The notes under the pieces are model-generated. The model saw only the letters and a list, made by a program, of their open reading frames with translations. It searched no databases and was not told the DNA's origin. Of a stretch of DNA of 64,000 nucleotides, positions 56,843 to 64,000 are shown in pieces. Position 1 is the stretch's first letter. Each line of letters starts with the position of its first letter. The position numbers and the translations under genes are program-made. Source of the DNA: Rhizobium album (lineage in GTDB: Bacteria; Pseudomonadota; Alphaproteobacteria; Rhizobiales; Rhizobiaceae); contig NZ_QFBC01000001.1 of assembly GCF_003122325.1 (NCBI RefSeq), positions 558,001 to 622,000 of the forward strand, in the 5' to 3' direction.

Positions 56843-56876
56843 AAAAAGGACACGGATTACATGTCCGTGTCTTTTC
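56843..56876 (+). terminator. Rho-independent terminator after the DUF6641 gene
   Basis: The 8-bp stem GACACGGA/TCCGTGTC (loop 7) is flanked by AAAAA and TTTT, so it can work in both directions. Confidence 0.85.
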
Positions 56877-57304
56877 ACGTTTGTGGGGTAGGGGAACCTA
56901 AAGGCTTCATACGCAAGTTCCTTTGTTTTTTGGCGGTCGGCCATCCGGTCATTCCCGATTCATTTGCTAACCCCTGCGATACCCCACTAGGGCATTTTCA
57001 AAACTTCCCCCATGGAAAGGGACATTCTACGATTGCCAATTCAGAATCCGAAGCTACCGATCGTGCTTTGCTTCTTATGCATGAACTGCTGATTGACGGG
57101 CTTCCTCTGCATCACCCAAGTCGAGGGAGAAAAATCCCTTCTGGGTCCGTTACGAGATGGATCAACAAACCAAGGAAGAGCCCTTTTCAGTTCTGACTTT
57201 TCAGTTCTGACTTGGCGAGCAAGTATGCAGTTTGAGATTGAAGACGGAAAGACAATTACCATACGAAATTGAGGAGAAGGAGGGGAAACTAACGGATTGC
57301 GAAT
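56877..57304. other. 430-bp intergenic stretch of the island
   Basis: Open frames of ~110 codons exist on both strands but have no ribosome binding site, family motif or clear codon bias. I see no supported gene. The only structure is a 14-bp direct repeat at 57184-57211. Confidence 0.45.
57184..57211 (+). repeat. 14-bp tandem duplication
   Basis: TTTTCAGTTCTGAC occurs twice head to tail (57184-57197 and 57198-57211) in non-coding island DNA. Confidence 0.9.
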
Positions 57305-57338
57305 GACATTTCCCGAACGATGCGAATTCGGGAATGTC
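57305..57338 (-). terminator. Terminator of the IS-interrupted gene
   Basis: Arms GACATTTCCCGAA and TTCGGGAATGTC (one bulged base) enclose 9 nt, 16 bp past the ancestral stop codon at 57354-57356 on the minus strand. Confidence 0.65.
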
Positions 57339-57472
57339 GTGTTACACGAAAAGTTAGGCTGCTTGCTGTGGCATTGCAGAAAGTGCAGTGGTTTTGTTGT
57401 TAGGAGTTGCTGGAGGATCGGCTTCCTTTGCATTTTCGGGTTTTCCAATCCAGGCAAAGAAGGCATTGAGAA

Positions 57473-57480
57473 CGCTTTTG
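57473..57480 (+). repeat. Target site duplication, left copy
   Basis: CGCTTTTG directly before the IS left end. An identical copy follows the right end. Confidence 0.95.
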
Positions 57481-57505
57481 CGGAATTATGTAGCAACTGC
57501 CACCA
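57481..57505 (+). repeat. IS left terminal inverted repeat
   Basis: Reads CGGAATTA, T, then GTAGCAACTGCCACCA. The right end differs only at the ninth base (T versus G). Confidence 0.95.
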
Positions 57506-57521
57506 AGTCCGTTGATGACGT

Positions 57522-58517
57522 TTAGAAGACGACCTGGCGAAGCATCGGCCACTCTTCACCACTCTTACGAATGAAGGCTCGCAGCTCAGGCTGATCCTCC
57601 TCGTAATCGGGTTTCCTGGAAAACGTAGTGATCAAGTGAACAGACGACAGTCCTGCGCGGTCTGAGCACAGATCCACGTCGGTATCACTTGTGTCGATGT
57701 CGCAGATCAAAAAGTCGAGTTTTGCGTTGTTGATCTTGTCAACGAGACCTTTCGAGGGGAAGGTACTGTCGCTTACATGGTTTTTGTTAAGGGGCGGTTT
57801 GAAATAATTAATCAAGCTGGCTTCAAACAGTTCAGTGTACCAGTCGGTGTCATTAACAAGCTCATTCGGCGCTTCCACATTCAAATTCCTGTATAGAATG
57901 TTTGGGTCAATTCTCATCAACACCAGACATACCTCGTGGCCGTGCCGCACCATGTTCATAGCTCTCGGCAACTGCTTGTGCCCGCCGAGTGACCTATCAA
58001 GGGAGCCATCGGAATAGGTGGATCCATTCCCCTTCCCGATGTAAAGAACTTTCATCGACCGAGCTTCTCTCACGCCATGTCGAGAACATAGGGTTCGAAC
58101 ATGCACCCGGATCTGGTGCGTTGGACTGAAGACGCTAAGAAATTCTCTTCGATCCTCGATGACGACACTATGGCTCCGGCTCTTGATGGTTCCGTCGCTC
58201 AGGTCGCTGATTTTCCGTCGCGCACGAAATAGGGAGCCATCGACCAGTGATCTTACTGTCGCAATCAACAGCCTTCCACCTTGTGACACGCGAGCTCTGA
58301 CATACTCGAAGCGGGCTGCTTCGCACATCGCGTAGATCGTTGTGTCTTCTACTCGGGTGCCGTCGTGAAAGTCCGCGAAAGCATCGCGTGGATTGTCGTG
58401 ATCGAAAAGCTTGCTGATCGGGGAGGCATAGACCTTATCGGAGTAGAGGATGCACGTTTTCGCGACAAGATCGGCGTCTAACTCACCGTCAGACTTATAC
58501 ATTTTCTGATAAAGCAT
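57522..58517 (-). CDS. IS passenger protein with a GIY-YIG-like region
   Basis: 331 aa from ATG 58517 (GGAG 6 nt upstream). The middle (MKVLYIGKGNGSTYSDGS, LGGHKQLPRAMNMVRHGHEV, then FEASLINYFKPPLNKN) follows the GIY-YIG nuclease pattern: YIGKG, a downstream His, and E-x-x-LI-x-x-x-x-P-x-x-N. The first ~150 residues are not recognised. It ends 41 bp from the IS left end. It may be a nuclease that aids or guards the element; this is inference. Confidence 0.6.
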   Translation of the reverse strand: MLYQKMYKSDGELDADLVAKTCILYSDKVYASPISKLFDHDNPRDAFADFHDGTRVEDTTIYAMCEAARFEYVRARVSQGGRLLIATVRSLVDGSLFRARRKISDLSDGTIKSRSHSVVIEDRREFLSVFSPTHQIRVHVRTLCSRHGVREARSMKVLYIGKGNGSTYSDGSLDRSLGGHKQLPRAMNMVRHGHEVCLVLMRIDPNILYRNLNVEAPNELVNDTDWYTELFEASLINYFKPPLNKNHVSDSTFPSKGLVDKINNAKLDFLICDIDTSDTDVDLCSDRAGLSSVHLITTFSRKPDYEEDQPELRAFIRKSGEEWPMLRQVVF

Positions 58518-58719
58518 CATAAACTCCACGCAACATCTAAGCGTGGAAGGACCGCTCAGCCGGCGCAACGTGGGCGTTCAAGATTCCGATCGACTCTTCG
58601 TCGGGACGTTGGTAAGGTCCGCGGTATGTTCAGGCCCATAGACATACGACAACGCTGATTTTCTGCCCGCCGACCCCGGCGGCGCCCTGTCGTATCGCGT
58701 AGTCATCAAGGGACCGAAC

Positions 58720-59830
58720 ATGCCGATCAACCTTCCCGCCACCAGTCCGTCGCAGCCCTCCATCTCCTCTGAACTGGAGGCACTTCGGAGGGTAGAAATA
58801 TTGGGGCAACCAGCACTTCCTGCTGTCGCCCTACTGCCGCACCTTCACGATTAAGAACCTCAGGACGTTCGACGAGGACAAGGCCTACAAGGTCTTTTGC
58901 TTCCTTCGGTGGCCGGACAGCCACGGGAAGCCGGAGTGCGTGCGCTGCGGCCACAGGAGCTGCTGGGAGATCCGTCGCAAGCGCTTCAAGTGCCAGGCAT
59001 GCCGCCGGGAATTCTCGGTCACCACCGGGACGGTCTTCGCCTTCCGGAAGATGCCTTTTCTCGACATCCTGACAGCGCTGTGGTTCTCGGTGAACTCGGT
59101 CAAGGGCAAGAGCGCCCTGCAGCTCTCTCGCGAACTGGGCGTCCAGTACAAGACGGCCTGGGTCATTCTCATGAAAATGCGCGAGGCGATCTCGTCTAGG
59201 CGCTTGGACATGATGCTCGAGGGCGAGATTCATATCGACGGCAAATACGCGGGCGGCCACATCAAGCCGGAGAACCGAAAGGAAGATCGCGTCGATCGAC
59301 GACGAGCCGAGAACCAGAACAACAAGCGCCTGACAATCCTGACGATGCGCGAGAAGTCGCCGTTCGGCCGCGGCAGAGAGCGGACGCTGACGCGCGTCAT
59401 CCGGAGCGAGGATTCCAACGAGGCATGGGAGATGGTCAGGAAGCACGTCCGCAAGGGGTCTCGCCTGCACGCGGACGAGCACTTCAGTTACGACGATCTC
59501 GAAGGTCTTCAGGAACTCCACCGCGTCAACCACAGCGAGGAATATCAGGCGAAGGGCGGGGTCAACACGAACCACGTCGAGAGCTTCTTCAGCCGCATCC
59601 AGCGCGCCTACGTGGGCATCCACCATCGCTTTTCGGTCAGATACTTCGACTGGTACGCGGCTGAGATGGCCTGGCGCGAGGACAATCGCCGCGTCGACAA
59701 CGGCATGCTGCTCTGGGGCATGATCTACAAGGGGCTGTCGAGGCCGACGTCGAGAAACCTATGCGGATACTGGCAGGGGAACCATCCGCCGGATCTGGTT
59801 TGGAAAGGCGGCGAAAGCCCTGACGCATAG
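58720..59830 (+). pseudogene. IS1595-family (ISXO2-like) transposase, +1 frame break near the 5' end
   Basis: The ATG at 58720 (AGGGA upstream) opens MPINLPATSPSQPS... and runs to RRVE at 58797. One extra A at 58798 shifts the frame. The rest (YWGNQHFLLSPYCRTFTI, CVRCG...CQAC zinc ribbon, transposase domain with DGKYAGGH, LHADEHFSYD, TNHVESFFSRIQRA) reads in the next frame to 59830. Joined, it is 369 aa. Internal starts give a 296-aa protein that loses one zinc Cys. Either a mutation or recoding. Confidence 0.8.
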
Positions 59831-59835
59831 CAGGG

Positions 59836-60291
59836 CTAGGCCGCGACCTCCCACTGGTAGCGGCGGCCGTCGATCATTCCGGCCCGCCTGATGCGGTTGG
59901 CCTTCGCGAGCTGATCAAGAACCTGGGAGAAGCGGCTACCGATCTGACCCAGTCTGGCGTCGTCTTCTGGAAGGCCCGTTTCGGTCGCGAAGACGCGAGC
60001 GAAGTCTGCTGTAGACATCGGGCTTTCAGCCTTGCGGAGAGTTCTGAGGACAAAGCTTCGGCGGTCAAAGCCCTTGAAAAGCTGGGTAATGCTGTTGGGA
60101 CTGGGAGCCGCCCGCTTCGAGCGGCGAACTGTGCCTGATGCATCTGGCATGTAGTCGGGTTCGTAGGTTCGAATGACGAGATCGAAAGCGATCTGCTGCT
60201 GCTCCAGCGCGGCAATCTGGATTCGCAGCCCTTCAATCTGCTCGCCGAGCTTCGCCCGCTTTCTCTTCAATTCATCCGCGACAAGAACCAT
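59836..60291 (-). CDS. IS passenger: coiled-coil plus winged-helix protein
   Basis: 151 aa from ATG 60291 (AGGAG 9 nt upstream; TTG 60297 alternative). A coiled coil (ADELKRKRAKLGEQIEGLRI-QIAALEQQQ) precedes a basic linker and a winged-helix-like half (FVLRTLRKAESPMSTADFAR, FSQVLDQLAKANRIRRAGMI). It is probably DNA-binding. A perfect palindrome abuts its ribosome binding site, suggesting self-control. Its stop is 5 bp from the transposase stop. Confidence 0.65.
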   Translation of the reverse strand: MVLVADELKRKRAKLGEQIEGLRIQIAALEQQQIAFDLVIRTYEPDYMPDASGTVRRSKRAAPSPNSITQLFKGFDRRSFVLRTLRKAESPMSTADFARVFATETGLPEDDARLGQIGSRFSQVLDQLAKANRIRRAGMIDGRRYQWEVAA

Positions 60292-60305
60292 ACGCAACCA
60301 CTCCT

Positions 60306-60326
60306 TTAGGATCGCGTCGATCCTAA
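60306..60326 (-). promoter_or_regulatory. Perfect palindrome abutting a ribosome binding site inside the IS
   Basis: TTAGGATCG-3 nt-CGATCCTAA; on the minus strand AGGAG of the passenger gene follows directly. It could be an operator for the wHTH protein or an RNA hairpin limiting its translation. Confidence 0.65.
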
Positions 60327-60346
60327 GAGTTCAGTGGCAGAGAGTC

Positions 60347-60371
60347 TGGTGGCAGTTGCTACCTAATTCCG
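60347..60371 (-). repeat. IS right terminal inverted repeat
   Basis: Inverted copy of 57481-57505 with a single mismatch. Confidence 0.95.
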
Positions 60372-60379
60372 CGCTTTTG
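60372..60379 (+). repeat. Target site duplication, right copy
   Basis: CGCTTTTG, identical to 57473-57480. Confidence 0.95.
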
Positions 60380-60980
60380 TCGTTCAATGCGTAAAAAACA
60401 TCATGACCTCTTTCAGGGTTCTTTCGACATAAAAGCACCGAAAACCCTTCGTCATCAAGGGGGATTTCGAAGTTCATTTCGGCAGATATGGTGTATTTTA
60501 CAGCCGTCTCTGATCTTGCAATGGATCGTCCATTTTGGGCCTTTGAGATGTTCTTTGCCCTCTGCTTATTGAGACGAATGCGTTCAATTCCGCCGTTCTT
60601 TTTGATCCAATCAGGCACCTCTTCGGCTGTTAGCTTTTGAGCCTTGGCTGCTTTCAACACCTTGGAGATAGCGCTGTTGCGTTTGGTGTCTTCATTGCCA
60701 AAAACAAGTTTGGCCGCAAGAAGCGCACCTGTGGTGGCTTTCGTGACTTTGATCTTCCCTTTTGCAGCAACGGCCTTAATATCTGCAAGCGTTGCACCGT
60801 CATACAGCTTATAGGTTCTGGCGATGATTTGGTATAGTCGTTCATGAGCGGCTTTTTGCTCGTTAGATTCCCATTCAATTCGCTCCTTTTCTAGTTCCGC
60901 AAATTTATTAATCATGGAGGTTCTAGAAGTATTTCTTACGATAGCATTCATTTCAATATCACCTTTCATTTTTGGATAAG

Positions 60981-61001
60981 GCTGAGAAATATATTCTCAG
61001 C
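60981..61001 (-). promoter_or_regulatory. Inverted repeat upstream of the interrupted gene
   Basis: GCTGAGAA-ATATA-TTCTCAGC, 8-bp exact arms, 30 bp before the start codon at 60951. Possible operator or leader hairpin. The remaining 415 bp up to 61415 are AT-rich with no supported gene. Confidence 0.55.
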
Positions 61002-61415
61002 TAAACAGCAGATTATTTGATCTCTCCAGTTACGACGATTTATGATTTTCCGAAGCCAAGAACATCGCGACCAAGTGGTGAGAACAAACTTTCAATCTCA
61101 CGTTTCCTAAATTGCACAACAAAAAGCGATTGCAATAGTTAATCATTTTTTAAAATATTATCGAAAAATGGAATAAAATTCGAAGAATGTTTTCGTTACT
61201 TGTCAGAGCAGGTGCGAAAATGCAGTGCGCACTCCCGAATATTCCCTCCTTTCAAAAAGTCAGCTTTTCATGAAATTGGATGGAAATTCAGGAATAAGTA
61301 AGCAGTCTTCGTCAAATCGTCACAGAATCTGAGAAGAGGAAATCACCAAACGACCGTTTTTGGGCAGATTAGATGCTGCTGTCCAAAATATAGATTGACT
61401 GATTTCTGAACGGAG

Positions 61416-61437
61416 CGATGTTGTGGACATCGTTTTT
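61416..61437 (+). terminator. Terminator-like hairpin directly upstream of the recombinase gene
   Basis: CGATGT-TGTGG-ACATCG followed by TTTTT, ending 17 nt before the ATG at 61455. It would block read-through into the recombinase or act as an attenuator. Confidence 0.65.
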
Positions 61438-61454
61438 GTGCAAAAAGGAAATCG

Positions 61455-62036
61455 ATGTCACGCATCTTTGCATATGTCCGCGTTTCAACGTTCGTTCAAA
61501 CAACTGAAAACCAGTTGCTCGAGATTGCAGCAGCAGGCTTTCAAATCGAACCGCATCGGATTGTAACCGAAACTGTTTCCGGTAGCACGCCCACTTCGCA
61601 ACGAAAGGGATTCTCACGCCTGCTCGATAAGCTTGAGCGGAATGATGTTTTGATCGTCACGAAACTCGACCGTTTGGGGCGAGACGCAATCGACGTAACG
61701 ACAACGGTTGGCCGACTCGAAAAGCTTGGCGTCCGAGTCCATTGCTTAGCTTTGGGAGGAGTCGATTTGGCGAGTCCAGCAGGTCGAATGACAATGCAAT
61801 TGCTGAATGCTGTTGCGCAGTTTGAACGCGACCTTCTGATCGAACGAACGCAATCGGGACTTCGACGTGCACGTGCCGAAGGACAAATTCTTGGAAGACC
61901 ACCAAGGCTTACTGAAGATCAAAAGCAGCAGGTTCGATCCCGACTTACTGGTGGAGCAAGCATATCGCTTTTGGCGAAAACCTTTCGCGTGAGCAGGCAA
62001 ACGATCATGCGAACAAGAGAAGTGCATCAAGCATGA
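61455..62036 (+). CDS. Serine recombinase, resolvase/DNA-invertase family
   Basis: 193 aa (AAGGA 6 nt upstream). The catalytic Ser is in IFAYVRVSTFVQTTENQL; the active-site Arg block is VTKLDRLGRDAIDVTTTVGR and the later VAQFERDLLIERTQSGLRRA. The C-terminal HTH is GASISLLAKTFRVSRQTIMR. The size is that of Tn3 resolvases and Hin/Gin invertases, so it could resolve or invert island DNA. No res or hix site pair was confirmed. Confidence 0.92.
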   Translation: MSRIFAYVRVSTFVQTTENQLLEIAAAGFQIEPHRIVTETVSGSTPTSQRKGFSRLLDKLERNDVLIVTKLDRLGRDAIDVTTTVGRLEKLGVRVHCLALGGVDLASPAGRMTMQLLNAVAQFERDLLIERTQSGLRRARAEGQILGRPPRLTEDQKQQVRSRLTGGASISLLAKTFRVSRQTIMRTREVHQA

Positions 62037-62152
62037 TCTGCAATTATAAATTGCGGTTCACGAACCAGCCATGATATAAATAAGGCTGAACTCAAACGTT
62101 GTCGGCAGCGAATGAGATTTGTTCGCGTCGATTGTCAAGTTCGCCTCCACAT

Positions 62153-62191
62153 GAAGAGCCTCTTGCTGACCGACAACAGCAGGGGCTCTTC
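62153..62191 (+). terminator. Hairpin 120 bp after the recombinase
   Basis: GAAGAGCC/GGCTCTTC closing stem with inner TGCTG/CAGCA pairing, followed by CCTTTAT. Probable terminator or stable leader structure. Confidence 0.5.
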
Positions 62192-62269
62192 CTTTATGCG
62201 GGTCAAAAAGACTCGCGATTCCTGAAATCGAAGGTCTCCGAAACCGTTCACCAGAAAGGAACGAAGCGA

Positions 62270-62395
62270 ATGCGCGTCGTCCATTTGAAGGTTGGAAGAA
62301 ATGCAACGGCAGCAGAAGGTCTTCGTCGGATAGCCACGATACAAGATGCTGCCTACACCAATTACCAATGGCAATCCTTCCGGGTCGCCATATGA
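62270..62395 (+). CDS. Possible 41-aa small protein
   Basis: ATG 62270 with AAAGGA 9 nt upstream; MRVVHLKVGRNATAAEGLRR and IATIQDAAYTNYQWQSF follow. The strong ribosome binding site is the main support. It lies 30 bp before the HUH gene and could be a leader peptide or a coupled small ORF. No family recognised. Confidence 0.35.
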   Translation: MRVVHLKVGRNATAAEGLRRIATIQDAAYTNYQWQSFRVAI

Positions 62396-62425
62396 TTATG
62401 TATTACCTAATGTAAAGATATACTA

Positions 62426-63124
62426 ATGATTAAACCAACAGACATTACCCATGCATACATTGAAATGACGACTGATCGAATCGAGAAAGGATTCAAACCA
62501 TTCATTCTCACCTTCATGTTCAACCAATTATCTGGTGGAGATGAAGGTGTTCGAAAGCAAATGATCGACTCTATGCATGGCATATACGGTCATCTTCTTT
62601 CCCGCATCACAAGGCGTCCATCCAAGGATCTTGCTGATTTACCGCTGTGGGTCTTTTGCCAAGATTGGCCGGTTCCAAAAGACTCGAAAACGACCCTTTC
62701 TCAGGCATCAATCAATGATGGTTGTCACGTGCACGCGTTTGTTCTTTTGCCACCGAAAACACGCGGAGACTTTGACCTCGTTCGATATGTCGAGGAGGAG
62801 CAGCAGAAACTTATTGCCTTGGATGCCGGCAAACCAATCGAAAGAATCCATGCTGTTGAGGTAACGGAAACACCAGAACGAGCAGCCGAATACGTCATCA
62901 AATCAGTTGATCGCAAACGGATCGGCATTGACGGTATTGAATGCTTCCCATTGGCGAGAAGCGAAATGACGACGCTTTCGAATGCTGAAAGACGTGACCG
63001 TGCTGCAAAATTCAACGCGGACAAAATCGTGTCTGCAGCAGAAAACGACAATGCCCCATCCGTTCTACTGCGCGAGTCCCAGATCAAGCTTCATGCACTC
63101 CAACGGCGCCTCCGGAGGGGATAG
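62426..63124 (+). CDS. HUH-type Rep/relaxase-like protein
   Basis: 232 aa from ATG 62426 (weak TAAAGA upstream). The three HUH motifs appear in order: KPFILTFMFNQLSG (motif 1-like), DGCHVHAFVLLPP (His-x-His metal site) and ERAAEYVIKSVDR (Tyr-x-x-Lys catalytic). This suits a rolling-circle replication initiator or a related nicking protein such as inoviral Gp2-like Reps. The residual ~60 C-terminal residues are basic. It may replicate or nick the excised island. Confidence 0.6.
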   Translation: MIKPTDITHAYIEMTTDRIEKGFKPFILTFMFNQLSGGDEGVRKQMIDSMHGIYGHLLSRITRRPSKDLADLPLWVFCQDWPVPKDSKTTLSQASINDGCHVHAFVLLPPKTRGDFDLVRYVEEEQQKLIALDAGKPIERIHAVEVTETPERAAEYVIKSVDRKRIGIDGIECFPLARSEMTTLSNAERRDRAAKFNADKIVSAAENDNAPSVLLRESQIKLHALQRRLRRG

Positions 63125-63137
63125 GCACGTCAGTGCT

Positions 63138-64000
63138 TCAGCGCGAACGTACAGGCTGAAGGCGTCTTGCTGTGAACGACGTATAGAAGCGATGATCTTG
63201 CCGCTCAGCAGCTTCAACGAGTTTCTTGTTGGCTTCAATTGCCAGATCAATTTTTTGAGCCGACAGTCCCATTTCACGAAGGATGGAAACAAACCTCTCT
63301 CGATTGAAAGTCGGCGTGATGTCGCGATTGGGCTTCACCATTTTCACTGTTCCATCAGAGTTTTTGATAGCGAATGGTCTGCGACCAAGATTTCGGAATG
63401 CGTCCACTAGATTGACGCTACCTATTAATTTTCCTTTTCGGTCAAATCTATAAGCTTTTGTGAAGCCCGCGATCCAAACCGTTGCTTCAAGTTCAGAAAA
63501 GTCTATCTGAACGAGTGAAATGTATTGAGAGAGCATTTCAGAAACGCGAGCACGGGATTGAAAAACTTTGTTATCGTCAGAGCAGGTTTCCCAATTTTTT
63601 CGTTCTATAAAGATATTTTCGATAAGATCGGAGAAGTGCTTTCCATCGCTAGATAGCTCTCGACTTTCGTTCTCGAGGCGAGATATTATAGATCTGTTCT
63701 CTTCAATTTTTCCTCTTAACTGATTGGCTTGATCAGCTATAGCTTGTCGATCTTCGATGCTTTCGAGCATGGGGGCCATAGAAAGTGTGTTTTTGCGCTC
63801 TGTCTCGTGCTTCTCAATCGCTGCTTTACGGGAGTCTATTTCGCGTTCGATTGAAGTCTTGGAAAGTCGGTTTGCTGAGTGCAAATCCAGTGCTGCATGG
63901 TGGAAATCAGGTAGGCAGGCTAGAACGGCGGATTCTAAAACTTCGTACCGATAAAACTGACGCGGACAGGTGCTTTTTGAATTTGTGATCTTGTCGGAGC
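63138..64000 (-). CDS. Large serine recombinase, C-terminal part (5' end beyond the window)
   Basis: The frame is open to the window edge. The first readable residues contain a likely half zinc-ribbon with STCPRQFYRYEVLESAVLAC (the C-x(n)-RY-x-x-LE-x-x-L pattern that ends the recombinase zinc domain). A long coiled coil follows (about 63600-63850; IEREIDSRKAAIEKHETERK, NQLRGKIEENRSIISRLENE), then a C-terminal domain. Large serine integrases have this layout. It converges on the HUH gene and is the best candidate for the island integrase. Confidence 0.65.
   Translation of the reverse strand, partial: SDKITNSKSTCPRQFYRYEVLESAVLACLPDFHHAALDLHSANRLSKTSIEREIDSRKAAIEKHETERKNTLSMAPMLESIEDRQAIADQANQLRGKIEENRSIISRLENESRELSSDGKHFSDLIENIFIERKNWETCSDDNKVFQSRARVSEMLSQYISLVQIDFSELEATVWIAGFTKAYRFDRKGKLIGSVNLVDAFRNLGRRPFAIKNSDGTVKMVKPNRDITPTFNRERFVSILREMGLSAQKIDLAIEANKKLVEAAERQDHRFYTSFTARRLQPVRSR

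Larger units (their letters stand above)
57481..60371 (+). mobile_element. IS1595-family insertion sequence with two passenger genes (2,891 bp)
   Basis: It is bounded by 25-bp inverted ends with one mismatch and by an exact 8-bp target duplication, the size known for IS1595. GC is higher than in the surrounding island. Order: leftward GIY-YIG-like passenger, rightward transposase (frame-broken near its 5' end), leftward wHTH/coiled-coil passenger. IS1595 members are known for carrying passenger genes. Confidence 0.92.
57354..60951 (-). pseudogene. Island gene split by the IS1595-family element
   Basis: The start is ATG 60951 (AAAGGTGA 7 nt upstream). The N-terminal 193 codons (60372-60951) include ERIEWESNEQKAAHERLYQI, IARTYKLYDG, and VPDWIKKNGGIERIRL, a pattern seen in phage and plasmid hypothetical proteins. 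Removing the IS and one target copy joins ALNDKS to VLNAFFAWIGKPENAKEADP and a stop at 57354, giving 232 aa. As it stands, the frame ends 11 codons into the IS (60331). Function unknown. Confidence 0.85.
53606..64000 (+). mobile_element. AT-rich genomic island inserted in the terminase gene (left end; right end outside the window)
   Basis: Composition falls abruptly at about 53606 and stays AT-rich to the window edge, except for the inserted IS element. The contents fit a mobile element: small serine recombinase, HUH Rep-like protein, DUF6641 phage/plasmid protein, and the C-terminal part of a large serine recombinase, the likely integrase. No tRNA is at the junction, which suits a large serine integrase using a gene as its attachment site. 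Confidence 0.75.

Noticed and set aside
56860-57196. 111-codon frame in the island gap after DUF6641
   Set aside because: It begins inside the terminator hairpin and has neither a ribosome binding site nor a recognisable motif; an equally long antisense frame exists.
61340-61455. res-type recombination site before the serine recombinase
   Set aside because: Several short dyads are present, but no set of three subsites with a central TA core could be recognised by eye.

Overview
The window looks like chromosomal DNA of a Rhizobiaceae-type alphaproteobacterium. It is GC-rich with tightly packed genes and carries several markers of that group: a MucR/Ros zinc-finger regulator, a Rhizobium-type asparaginase with all known active-site residues, CbtB-CbtA behind a cobalamin riboswitch, DUF1491, DUF2336, DUF5330, DUF6456 and YcgN genes, a seven-gene Mnh/Mrp antiporter operon and palindromic intergenic repeats. 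I cannot name the genus. All family names come from reading motifs; no search was run.

Layout. 1-12.9 kb: small metabolic and regulatory units, several as divergent regulator/target pairs with palindromes between them (MFS exporter and SufR-like regulator; DUF899 and MarR; a decayed WYL regulator and LysE). 13-17 kb: two c-type cytochromes, a decayed hicA next to intact hicB, and a B12-riboswitch-controlled cbtB-cbtA unit. 17-28.5 kb: DJ-1, GNAT and MerR genes, two small hypotheticals behind a consensus CtrA box, oligopeptidase B, DUF4214 and DUF930 proteins, a polysaccharide deacetylase, an FAD oxidoreductase, an AI-2E family transporter and a Tat-type VOC protein. 28.6-32.8 kb: a perfect FNR/FixK box before a universal stress protein and a TraR/DksA zinc-finger gene, then a Sel1 protein, hemolysin III and msrB. 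32.9-38.8 kb: mnhABCDEFG with overlapping stops and starts. 39-52 kb: mucR, a DnaA-domain-IV-like protein with DUF6456, sufE, a histidine kinase with a peptidoglycan-binding protein, DUF2336, DUF1254/DUF1214, penicillin-binding protein 1A, ycgN and lysE.

At 52.1 kb a strong promoter leads into what looks like the head of a gene transfer agent (GTA) or prophage packaging cluster: a terminase small-subunit-like gene and the large terminase. The large terminase breaks off right after its Walker B region (about 53605). From there to the window edge the DNA is AT-rich and foreign: a genomic island inserted into the packaging gene.

The island carries a solitary oversized flagellin (674 aa) with three homologous central inserts and an upstream CtrA-type box, a DUF6641 protein, a 2.9-kb IS1595-family element, a small serine recombinase, an HUH-type Rep-like protein, and the C-terminal half of a large serine recombinase that runs off the window. 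The IS element has 25-bp inverted ends, an exact 8-bp target duplication, two passenger genes and a transposase with a +1 frame break. It interrupts an island gene, and removing it restores a 232-codon open frame.
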